Shown here: piece by piece, positions 17,229 to 28,000 of the stretch
Numbering within the stretch: the first letter of the stretch is position 1
Layout: every line of letters starts with the position of its first letter
NCBI GenBank assembly: GCA_002361655.1
Contig: DETM01000056.1
Span: 19,588 to 53,544 of the forward strand
DNA from: Prevotella sp. UBA3288
GTDB lineage: Bacteria > Bacteroidota > Bacteroidia > Bacteroidales > Bacteroidaceae
DNA: 33,957 bases
Direction: 5' to 3'
Program-made: the position numbers and the translations under genes
The notes under the pieces: model-generated
Databases searched by the model: none
Told to the model about the DNA's origin: nothing
Seen by the model: only the letters and a program-made list of their open reading frames with translations

Positions 17229-17375
17229 TTAATCCTCTTTACTGTCGCCCACGTTCTGTGTGTCAGCGTCAGTATAGTCTCTCACGCTATATAAGCCGCT
17301 GCCTGCCAGCAACGGCTGGGCTACAGGCATGGCAACGGTCTCTGTAGCAGGCTTCTGGTAAGTTTGTTTTTTCAT
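17229..17375 (-). CDS. 48-residue peptide overlapping the fimbrillin-like gene
   Basis: The minus-strand frame from ATG at 17375 to TAA at 17229-17231 reads MKKQTYQKPATETVAMPVAQ, then PLLAGSGLYSVRDYTD, and ends in GDSKED. Its ATG overlaps the stop of the fimbrillin-like gene in a 4-nt ATGA, and sstT starts 5 nt beyond its stop. That tight packing supports translation. From memory, small Bacteroidales proteins with an MKK-x-Y-x-KP start and an LLAGS centre are common near surface-protein genes; their function is unknown to me. The LLAGSG stretch faintly resembles a double-glycine-type leader cleavage site, but no peptidase or ABC exporter lies nearby in the window. There is no signal peptide or membrane segment. 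I make no functional call. Confidence 0.72.
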   Translation of the reverse strand: MKKQTYQKPATETVAMPVAQPLLAGSGLYSVRDYTDADTQNVGDSKED

Positions 17376-18271
17376 TTGATTAATGATGTTCCTAATTTGA
17401 TATTAATAGTATATCGCGTACCCTTTACCCAGTTCACATCTAAAGGAATGATGGCCTGTGTTGTCGTCTGACCTTCGAAGGCATAGGTGATGTCCAGATA
17501 CGTGCCCGTTGTGCCGTCGGCAGCACGCTCCTGAGGAATCAGGAAGAGGCAGTTGCTGGAGAGGGCCTGAGGCGTTGTCGTGATTGTGATGCTGCTGTTG
17601 GTCAGCGTGTAGTAGGATGATCCTGTCACATTGCTCCATGCTCCCGTACCAAAATTGTACCGACCCGTGTTGTTCACATTACGCAGCACGATGCTACTGA
17701 CGGTGAGTGTCTTACCGCCAAGATTCGTATTCAGCGTATTCGTCATCTGCACATAAAATTGCAAGGCGGCACAGGCATGGTCGAAGGTGAGGGGCACCTT
17801 GCCATCATGGTCGCTATGAGCCACACTGTTGCCGGCCACCAGCAGGTCGTCCTGAGTCGAGGCATTCTCGGCTATGTCAAAGTTGACGTAAGGCGAACCG
17901 TTATTAGCATTGAACGTGCCGGAAGTATAAGCATAGAAAGGCACTTTCGTAGCATCAGCATCAGGATCGCTAATCGGCCATGTAGCGGGAGTGACGGTCC
18001 ATCCACTGTAAGACTTTCCGATAGTATATTCAAAAGTCTCACTGTTGTAGATGGCACGCATCGAAAAGGCCTCCAGCGTAGAGGTTGTGGTAATCTCCGA
18101 GCGTGTCAGTTCACGTGCCGCAGCGGGGGCATCGGCCGTCATGAGCCGTTCGCTCACCTCCACACTGATGCGGCGAGGCTCAATGTTTGTCTGATCGTCA
18201 TCCTTCGAGCAGGCCGCAAGCAGGCCGGCTGTCAGGAAAAGCGCAGATAAGAATATCTGATTGTTGTTCAT
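17372..18271 (-). CDS. Fimbrillin-like (Mfa-like) lipoprotein
   Basis: I start this at the ATG at 18271 (MNNNQIFLSALFLTAGLLAACSKDDD), which gives a clean lipoprotein signal with the lipobox LLAAC; an open extension further upstream would put 23 residues before it. The 299-residue product fits the fimbrillin-like family: VPFYAYTSG, VPLTFDHACAALQFYV, VSSIVLRNVNNTGRYN and ending VNWVKGTRYTINIKLG. Such proteins are outer-surface lipoproteins, some of which polymerise into Bacteroidales fimbriae after proteolytic maturation. It starts 34 nt after the preceding lipoprotein gene, and its stop overlaps the start of the 48-aa peptide gene. Whether it forms pili or serves as an anchor or minor component is unknown; no usher-like partner is visible. 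Confidence 0.85.
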   Translation of the reverse strand: MNNNQIFLSALFLTAGLLAACSKDDDQTNIEPRRISVEVSERLMTADAPAAARELTRSEITTTSTLEAFSMRAIYNSETFEYTIGKSYSGWTVTPATWPISDPDADATKVPFYAYTSGTFNANNGSPYVNFDIAENASTQDDLLVAGNSVAHSDHDGKVPLTFDHACAALQFYVQMTNTLNTNLGGKTLTVSSIVLRNVNNTGRYNFGTGAWSNVTGSSYYTLTNSSITITTTPQALSSNCLFLIPQERAADGTTGTYLDITYAFEGQTTTQAIIPLDVNWVKGTRYTINIKLGTSLIK

Positions 18272-18305
18272 CCTGTATACATTAAATATTAAACTTTTCA
18301 ACTTT

Positions 18306-19097
18306 CTAAAATTCCATTTCGACCTCCTGCAGTCTGCCACTTACCGTCAGCGGAGTCTTTTGTGTATAGATGCCGCCCCGGCTCTCATTGTAATAGTGCA
18401 CTTCCACCTGTTCACTCTCGCCCTGATAGAACACATAGAAAGGAATGCCGGGAACGCCCACGCCGCGACATTTACCCTCCACGAAGACGCCCACGCGGTC
18501 TCTGTTCTTATCCACATAGCCCTCCGTCACCCGGGGCGTCACCGTCAGATACGTATGGTTGGCATATTTCGCCGTGCCGCTCCACAGGTCGATAATCAGG
18601 TCGCTCTCCGTGCCGAGGTTCATCTCGTTCAGGAAGGTGTTCTCGTTCCTGCGCCAAAACAGTTGTCCCAGGCCGTGGCAGTAATAGGCAATGCTGAACT
18701 CCTCGGGGGTTGGCGTGGCATTGCCATAGATGTTGAGCACGAAGTAGATGGTACTGCCGCTGCCTGAACGATGGGAGAGGGCCCGGCACTCGTCGCCCAC
18801 GAAGACGGCCATCACGTCGTCATCAGTGGAATAGCGCACCAACTCGTCCTGCAGACGCAGCATCACGATCATCTTGTTCTCGTAGAGCGACGGCGTGGGC
18901 GGTGTCCACTGCGGGGGCTCCTCTGTGCCTCGCATGTCGACGTCCCATGTGGGAACATCCGCTTTGACGAATACCACATCACTGTCTGTCGCACCAGTGC
19001 CAACTACATTATTATCTGTCGGCTCGTCGCTCGTCGAACAGCCCCACGCCAAGGTGAGGGCTGCTGCGAGCGTCAGGATATTGAATGTCTTTTTCAT
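18306..19097 (-). CDS. Lipoprotein with two copies of a beta-module shared with the giant protein
   Basis: The 263-residue product has a lipoprotein signal (TLAWGC, Cys20), then an acidic linker with EEPPQWTPPTPSLYENKM. Two related modules follow. The first runs from about residue 93 (DDVMAVFVGDECRALSHR, IYFVLNIYG). The second is near residue 200 (DRVGVFVEGKCRGVGVPG, FYVFYQG). The same V-x-x-F-x-G-x-C-R-G pattern occurs twice in the C-terminal part of the giant protein encoded just upstream (VAAFDPTGRCMGVA, LVAFCNGEKRGEA). Its ATG overlaps the stop of the giant gene (ATGA at 19094-19097), suggesting coupled translation. A role as surface anchor or partner of the giant protein is inferred from this. 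I do not recognise the protein as a named family member. Confidence 0.85.
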   Translation of the reverse strand: MKKTFNILTLAAALTLAWGCSTSDEPTDNNVVGTGATDSDVVFVKADVPTWDVDMRGTEEPPQWTPPTPSLYENKMIVMLRLQDELVRYSTDDDVMAVFVGDECRALSHRSGSGSTIYFVLNIYGNATPTPEEFSIAYYCHGLGQLFWRRNENTFLNEMNLGTESDLIIDLWSGTAKYANHTYLTVTPRVTEGYVDKNRDRVGVFVEGKCRGVGVPGIPFYVFYQGESEQVEVHYYNESRGGIYTQKTPLTVSGRLQEVEMEF

Positions 19098-22000
19098 TTC
19101 ACCACTTCTTTTTTACCATTATGAATAAATACACCCTTGCGGCTGGGCTTGCCGCTGAGTTTGACACCCTCGAGCGTGTACCAACTGTCGCTGCTGACAT
19201 CCATCTTCACAAAATGGATAGCAGTGGGCTCTAGGGGCGAGCCGCTGACGGCATTGTTTTCGTAGACCATCACCTCGGACGTGGCAGCAATCAGGCTGCC
19301 GTCGCGCTCGATGGCGAAGGTCAGCGGAGCCTTCCTGTCGCCGGCAATGGTGAGGAAGAAGAGGGTCTCATCGTTTCCGCCGTTCTCCGCCGTCAGACTG
19401 GTCATCACCGCCTCGCCACGCTTTTCGCCGTTGCAGAAGGCCACCAGCCGGTCGCCCTCCTGCAGCGCGATGCCCTTGGCGGCAGCCACTACCGCCATGT
19501 TCGAACTGTAGTCGGCCCTCTGAGCACGGTTGGCTACGCTATTCTCGAAGAACGCGTTGCCCGGCTCGTAGTAAGGATAGTGGAACGAGACCGTATCTGC
19601 AGCGTTGCGATAGAGCATATAGCCCTCGCCGGGCTTCATATACTTCAGCGAGCCCGACCAGTAGCCGCCACCCACGGCAGGCTTGGTGTACATAGCAAAT
19701 TCCTCGCGGCTCTTCACCACGTCGCCGTGTTGGGCAATGCCGGTATAGTCGGCCAGGGCCGTTGCCACCGGCAGGTTCATCATCGGCGTATAGCCTATGT
19801 TGTTCCAGCCGTGACCGACGGTCAGCGTGCGCTGGCTCTCGCCCTTGAGCGGATAGCCGGCTATCTCGACTATCACCCAGTTTTTCACATAGATGCGGTA
19901 ACTGCGTTTTGGCGAGACGGTGTAGCCGGCCTTCTGGCTGTTGTTGGCCACCCACGTGCCGAGGGTAGAGTTATAGACCAGCGTAAAGTCTTCGGTATCA
20001 TCAGTCACGATGTCGCCGTTCTGCCACTGGTATGGGTTCAGCATCTTGATCACGTCACGGTAGGCATCATTGTCCAAGTTCAGCGATATCCAGTTCCATC
20101 CGGGCTGCAGTTCCAGTTCCTGATAGTAGAGCGACCCTGCCGTGAGCACCACGGGGTCGGCCGCTGTGCCAATAATGGTGCTGGCCTTGAAGGTCACCGC
20201 GCGGTCAGGCTGCAGCAGCATCACCTGACCGGTCTGGTGGTGCCAGAGTTTGAAGGTCAGTGCGATGTCGCCGGTGTTGGCAGCATCGTTGAAGAGTGTC
20301 ATGAAGAGGCGGCTCTGGCCCGACGTGCTATTATAGTCTATGCAGGCCACACCCATGCAGCGTCCCGTCGGGTCGAAGGCAGCCACTTTGTCGTCCGGGT
20401 CGATGACAATAGAGTTGTTGATCTTCACCTGTCCCACCAGGTTCATCGAGAAGTGTTTCAAGCCCTCGTCCACTTCCCACGTCGGCGCACTGCCGTTCTT
20501 GCGAATGGTCAGTGCCAACGGCTCGGCCAGCCCGTTCTCGTCAACCAGATAGATAATCTCGTCGTAGGTGCCCACATTCAGGTCGGCACTGACGGTAAAC
20601 TGCAATGTTACAATCGTTTGCGCGGCGATGACATCGGTGGGCAGGTCGACCGTCAGCCAGCGCGGCATATTGGCGATGGTATAGGTGTGGGCGGCACCGC
20701 TGGTATTGGCGATATCCACAGTGAACAAGTCGTCGGAGTTGCTTCTGAACGGATAGAAGGTCACCGTCTTGTTCTTGCGTTCCCAGCGCAGCGGGTTGCG
20801 GTCGACGAAGAACTCCACCGTGGCGGGCGAGGCCATGTAGTTGCCGTTCACGTCGGGAATGTCGCTGACAGTGACAAAGAGGTTGCGCTTATTGATGCGG
20901 CTGTCCTGCTCGTCGATGTTCACCAGCAACTGGTTGTCGCGACCCACGAAACTGAAGTTCAGGTTGCGCAACTCCATATTGGCCTGGACGGGAGCCCCTA
21001 TCTCCTGGTCGATATGCTTCAGCACGTAGTCCACCGGCTCTACAAACACGCTGTCGTGCTCCTCTTTGGGCTTGCCGTCCATGTCGAGTTTCACCACCTG
21101 GTTCAGAGCGTAGGGCCGCAGTTCGAGGTTGTTGTTCTTCTGCCGTTCCTGGCGGCTGAAGCCCATATAGACCAGCAGCCCTTTCTCGCGTCCCGTGGGA
21201 CTCTTGGTGCTGTAGCGCTTCATGAGCGTTGGCGGCAGAGCCTGTGAGAAGAAACACAGTTCGTCAATGTAGCCCGTCAGCGCATTCTCGCTGTGCAGGG
21301 TCTGCACGTTGGGCCCGGTCTCGTGCCACACCATATTGCCCAGATAGAAGTCGCGCCCCGTCATGCCGCCCAGGGTGTCGGTAGATATCGACTGGGTGAG
21401 CACGTGGTCCACGTAGAAGTTGGCCACCATGTGCGAGCGGTCGACGGTGACGGCAAAGTGGTGCCACTTGCCGTCGGCCAGTCCTTTGCCCAACGAGAGG
21501 GTGCGGCCATTGGTGCGATAGATCAGTTCGTTGTGCTCGAAGCCCACGAAGAACTTGTTGTGGGCATCGTCGTCGGTGGTGCGTCCCGAGCCATTGCTCA
21601 CCAGTGCTCCCTGTCCGTGTTCGTCGGTCATGAACCAGAACATGAGCGAATAGTCACGCTCATCACTGCACGACATCAGTTTATCGGCTATATGCAGGCC
21701 TTTCACCTCTTTCTCCTCCTCCCAGTCGAGGCGGAGGGCCATGCCGCGCGGCAGTGCCCAGGTGGCACCTTTCAGTTCGGCGTTGGCGCCCTGAGCCTTG
21801 TCTACGGCATAGTTGCCAGTGCCGTCGTTCATCGGCCAGTAGCCGGCCAGTCCCATCTCGTAGCCCGTCAGCAGCCGCTTGCCGTAAGTGTTGAGCAGGG
21901 CTGTCGTCATGGCACGGTTCCACAGCCGGGCCTCCAGCATCCGGCCGCTGTAACGCTGTCGCTCGCCCGTGTTCACCTCGTTGGTGCCACCAAAGATAAG

Positions 22001-25000
22001 CGGGCCGTAGCCGCTATAGGTCACTCTGGTCTGCGCACCGACAACGGAGTCGTTCCAGAGCAGGGCCTGACGGTTGTCGTTGTCCAGGATGAGGGCAACC
22101 TGCTGCAGTGCCCCCGTCTTGATGGGTACGCTGCTCTCAAACGAGATGCTGTCGACGACGGCGCGCAGTTTGAGGTCTTTGGTCAGCCACAGTTGCAGCG
22201 TGCTGCCGTCAGAGCCGTGCGAGAAGAGGGGCATGTCCTTGCCCGTCACGTCGGGGTTGACCATCAGGTCGATGGTCATGTTCTTGTCGGCAAAGTTGCG
22301 GCGGGCATCGGTCTCAGCATAGCCCACGCCGGTGAACTGCAACGAAGGCTCCTCTGAGAGTGCCGTCTCGTTGGTCTCCCCCACCACCTCGAAGTTGGTG
22401 GACTTCTGCAGGTAGTTGTGCTCGATGGCCTCCGAGAAGTTGAACACGATGTTGTCGCCGGCTCCGATGATGCCCTCCTTGGGGTCGGGCATGCCGAAGA
22501 GTTGGGGCCGCCGCGTGTCCTTCACACCGGTCAGCACCTTCGAGTCGCTGGTGATGAATGCATTGCCGTTGCGGCAGAAGAGGCGTGCCCGCAGGTCGTA
22601 GGCCTTCTCCATGACGGTGCCCTCGCCGAAGAAGTGGGCGATGATGTTGTCGTTCTCGTGGATCATCTCCTTGGTGCCGCTGGCGGCGCGGTAGAGCGTC
22701 GAGTCGGCATAGTAGCCGCAGAGGTTCGTCCAGTAGTCGTCGCCACGCGTGTTCTCTTTATATTGCAACTCGATGTGGTCGAAGTTGTGCTGGTTCTTGT
22801 CGAAGCCGCTGATGACCACGGGCATATACCAGCCGCGCTTCGAGTCGAAGGGCGCGTCGGTGTTCATGATCCATTTGTCGCCCGGGGTCGAGATGGTCAC
22901 GGGGCCTGCCGTATGCAGGTAGTGCACGTCGAACGACACCGTCTGGTAGGTCTTCAAGTCGTTCTGCGAGATGATGCCGATGGTGAGGCCCTCATAGTCG
23001 AACTGGTCGCTGGCATAGACCTCGAGGGTCTTCTCCGTCACCTGGCCCGGCTTCACCTCTATGGAGCGCATATTGCCGGTGAGGGGCATGCCGTCGATGA
23101 GCATCCTGGCACCATGGGGATTCGACTTGTCCACCTGGTAGATGTCGAAAAAGTTATAGACGGCCTCCGGCTGTTCGCTCTCGTTGGTCAGATAGATCTT
23201 GAAGCGGGCGGGCTCGCCGAAGGGCACGCCGCTGATGCTCTGCTTGTCCATGCGGATCTGCGGGTTCTCTATCTTCTTCGTCCGCTCGTCGAGCAGGGTG
23301 CCGGGGCGGTAGAACGTGGTCTTGCGCTCACCCTCCCACGGACGGCAGGTGGCTCCGGCTCGGGTGCGGTAGACGAAACTGCGGGGCTGCTGGAACGACT
23401 TGGAGACGTCGCGCGAGCCTACACCTTTCTTGATAAAGTACTCCACATACTCCTTGCTGTTGAGGAAGTTCTCCTCTACAAACACGTCGGTACGGCTGTC
23501 CACTTCTGTGTCGCCACGCGAGTCGGCCATCGAGACGCGATAGAGGTCGAAACTCAGGTGCGACTTTTTGTCCATCTTGATGGTGAAACTCTCCTTGCGG
23601 TTGTACTTCTCCGACTCCGTCAACTTGGGTGTGGTCTTATAGGCAAGGACCGGGTTTAGCGAGAACTTCCACTTCATGCCCACAAACTTGAGTTCTACTC
23701 TCTGCAGGGGGTCTTCCACGCCGTTTTGACCGGCGGGTTGCAGTTGGGCTTCCGTCTTACCGGCACTTTTCTTCAGCACCGAACCCAGCATCTTGGCCAC
23801 TGTAGGACCTATCACGCTGACCATAGTGGTAAACTTGGTAGCCTCCGTGTCTCCACCATTATTGGGCTCGTCGAAGAAACTGTGGGTGAAACTGGTGCCC
23901 AGCCAGTTGTAGGTAGAGGCATTCGAGTATTCGCTGGCAAAGTCCTCACTGTAAGTGATGGAACTTCCACCGTCCATCTCGAAGTTCTTCACCAGGTCTC
24001 TGGCTCCCAGTTTCTCCTCCTCGTTGCGGGCTATCATGTTGGCCCAGGCAGCAATGGTGGTGCTGATATCTTTCACCCGGTCCGTCTCGATGTCGCCATT
24101 GTCGCCGCTGGGCAGCACGATGACATAGTTCATCTGGGCCTCGTTGGCAGCCTTGTGGTTGGCATTGGTGGTATGATAGACATAGTTGCCCTTCTCATCG
24201 GTGTTCATCACTGCGAAGCGGTCGCTCTTCGTGTCCTTGATGAGCGACAGATAGACGCGCTGCTCCGTGGCGTTGGCCAGCCTCTGGGCATCTTCCAGCG
24301 TGCCGGTGTACATGAGGCTCTCACATTCCTTGGCCAGCGAGGGCATCAGTTGGTCGATGATGTATTTCTGCGAGTGGATGAAGGTAGAGTTGACGTTCTC
24401 GCCGAAACTCAGCACCTCGCTGCGCACCAGGTGGTAGATTTTCTTGTCTTGGTCGCGTCCGGAGGCTATCTCCACCATGCGGCCTGCCTTCAGTGCGCCG
24501 GCGCTGGCCTGGAAGGCCGAGTCGCTGATGGCCTGGATGGCCGTGGCGGGACGCACGAACTTGTTGGTCTCCATACCGATGTACAGGTCGGCATCGGCTC
24601 CCACCATCATGCCTGAAGCGTCGGTCGAGATGTCCTCGTTGGCTGTCATGGTGTAGGAGAAGGCACGCTGTCCGCTGCCTGAGAAGATGACATCGAACGA
24701 GGTGTTCAGGGCGGTCGTAGTAGAAATGTTCATGCCGAACGTTGCACCGGCGCCCATGGGTGCTGCCACCACACCGCTGTAACTGTCCATGCCGCCACCG
24801 GCCGCAATGCCGATGCTCACGCCGGCACTCCATGCCATGTCAATCTGATAGGCCAGTTTCAGCGTAGAGCCCTTGGTCAGTTTGGCCGTCGAGGCGCCGC
24901 CGGGCGGGTCGCGCAGGATGTCGACGAGCACGGGGGTGTTGATGCTGAACACATCTCGTGCACCGGTGGCCAGTTTCTTGCTGAACACGTAGGCTCGGAG

Positions 25001-28000
25001 CGGCTCGCCCTCGAAGGTGGTGCCGTCGCGCTCCAGGGTGAAGGTGACGGTGCCCAGGGCATCGGTGCCGCTCAGCAGATAGGGCGTGCGGTTGGCGCGA
25101 AGCACATAGTTACCCTCGCCCTCGCTGTTCAGCGATAGGGTGTCGCGCTGGGTGCCGCTGACCAGTCCGTTGTGGATGGTCACGAAGCCGCCGTCCAGTT
25201 TCACCACGTCGACACGCTCGGTCTGTTTCTCATTATTATAATAGTAGCGCTCTACGGCGGAGAGGGTCAGGCCGTAGCCGCGGTCAGTGCTGAACACGGG
25301 ATAGCCGAAGGTGTAGTGAGTAGTGGTGATGTCGCGACCGCTTTTCTCGTCCTTCGTGGTCACGCCATAGGCAATGGGGATCTGTATCTTCGGACCGTCG
25401 AGGGGCTGGTAGGCGAAGGTCTTATCGCCGAAATAGTCGAACTTGTCGAAGCCCTGCTGACGATACTCCAACAGCACGGGCGAGCGGTAGATGCGGTTGT
25501 ACTTGGCATGGTATGTCTCCACGGGGTCGGTCACCGCCAGACCGTAGCCTACGGTCTTCCACGTGCCCTTCACGGTGTCGCGGTGCTCCGTCAGCGAGTC
25601 TGTCAGGTCCAGCACGTCGCCCATCTGGCCGTCTTGGAACAGGGTGGCATAACCCTCGGCCGTGATTTGCTGCACCTTCCACTTCACGGGCGGCAGCAGC
25701 ACCTCGTATTCGCCGGTGTGCTCGTCGGGATAGACCACCATGCGGTTCAGCGTGGTGAACACACGGGTCTGATGCTCGTATTTCGTGTCCTTCGCATTCT
25801 TGTGCTTGAAGTACTCCTCACGGGTCTTCTTGCTGCGGTCGGTCACATCCCACACCAGACGTGAGGCATTGTCGCCCTCGAGCGTCAGCACCATCTTCAA
25901 CGAATCGCCCAGGTTGTTGGTCGACAGGCCGTTGCACAGAGGCAGGTCGCCCTGCGTCCTACCGCCCACGATGCGGCCGATGAGACGCACACGCTTACTG
26001 TCGTAGAAAACGACAGAAGCCACGTCGGTCTGAAAGTTGACTAACGTCTTGTTGTTCTCCATATAAAGGCCGTCGTCCTCAAACTCGTGGCCTTCCATCA
26101 CGGCCTGCACGGTGTGCTGTCCCGCCAGCATACGGAACGAGAACTGACCCTGGAAGTCACTCTCAACAGGGCCTGCCACAGTACGCACCTCACGGCCGTC
26201 CACCAGGAAGCGGGCACCCTTTACGGGGATGCTCGTACCGCTGTATTGCACTTCGCCGGAGAAGCGCACGCCCTTCACAACGGTGAAGTTGCAGCCCGTC
26301 TCATGGTTCGACAGGGCATCGAAGGTCACGGGGAGGCCGTACTTACAGTCATCGGAGAGGGCATCGCCGGCGATACCGTTCACCGTCAACTGGTAGACAC
26401 CCTGCTGGTTGCCCCAGTAGGGCAGTTGCTCTATGCTGTAGAAGCCGCTCTCGTCGGTGGTGACGCTCTTGTCCTTGTTGGGGTCTGCACCAGTACCGCG
26501 CTGCGAAGCGGTGACGCGCACACCGGCGATGCCGGTGCCGTCGGCAAAGCGCACATAGCCCTCCACCTTGCCCGTCTTCACACAACTGCCGGGCACAACC
26601 TTACTCTGGGTGACGTGCCGGCCCTCGCAGTCGTTGACCGACTGCACCTGGTACTCGTAGTCGAACACCGGCGACACCGTCTTGTCCACATACTCCAGGT
26701 CGGTCACCGTGGCGATGGGCTCCCACGTGCCGTTGGTGGTCGTGTTGCGGCGCATCACCTCGAAGTAGTCCACGGTGTCTTCGGTCTTCAGCCACGACAG
26801 CACCACCGAACTCTGTTGGGTCTCGGCCTTCAGCGACTCTTTCTCTATCTTGCCCAGACTCTCATAATAAAAGGTGGGACGGTCGGTTGCTGACCCTAAG
26901 GGCGGTTCGGGCATCTTAGGCACCACCCGTCCGTCGGCATCCTTCTTCCATTGTGCACCGAGGATAGCCACGAGGTCGTCCACGCTCTTCTTCGTAGCAT
27001 CGTCGGCCAGACCGTTGTAACTCCATACATTGGTGCTGCCGGGGGGAGTGAAACCGTTACTTATATCACATACGATGCCTTTACTTGAAATCGTACCTTC
27101 ATAGGTTCCGTTGTCTAAACAATGATGCAGCGTAGTGCCCGATGTCCATGATATATAGGCAACATATGCTGCAAGTGAACTATAGCCGACACCTATGAGT
27201 TTGCCGTCAAACAAACAATTCTCTATTCTGTTTTGAGCCCTGTCATCAACAGCACGTATAAAACCGCCTACTCTATGTCCCTTGATGGTTGCTGACACCC
27301 GGCAGTTGCTGATCAGAACAGAACCGGAATTACTGATTTGATGATCTATCAGTCCGCCTGCGTAACCGATTGAACTGGTGGCTTCGATGTTGCCGGCCAG
27401 GTGGAGGTTCATGATAGTGCAGGCATAGACATTCTTAAAAAGTGCCACATTGTCTTCACCCGTCAGGTTGACGGTCAGCGTATGACCGCCACCGTCGAAA
27501 ACTCCCCTATAAGTTGTGGTCACACCCTGGGTGATGGTGAGGTCGCTCTTCAGCACGGCATTCACCGGTGTCTCTCCCTTTGCTGCCTTCACCTTGCTGC
27601 GGAAGGCATTCCAGTCTTCCACGGTACGTATCTCCATATAGGGCTCACTTGGGGGTATGGGCGAGGCGGCCTGCTCCTCGGTGACGTTTATGCTGTAATC
27701 GACACAGGAGCGCGACAGTTGAATCACTTTCTCACAGGCGGCTATCTCGTCGGCCGTCAGCACGTAGGTGGTGCTGTCCACGGCGATGCCCTGGCGGCTG
27801 GTCGACTTGACGAAGATGGTCATCCGGGCACGGTTGTCCCACACGGCACCCATCTCACCGCCATACAGCCACTTCACCCTGACGGTCCTGGCCGTCGAGT
27901 CAGCCCAGGCCGTGTGGTAGTCGGCAATACGCAGCAGGTGGGGATGACCGATGGTTACATTCACTGCTGCAGATGCTGCATTGTTGCTCACGCCCCACAT

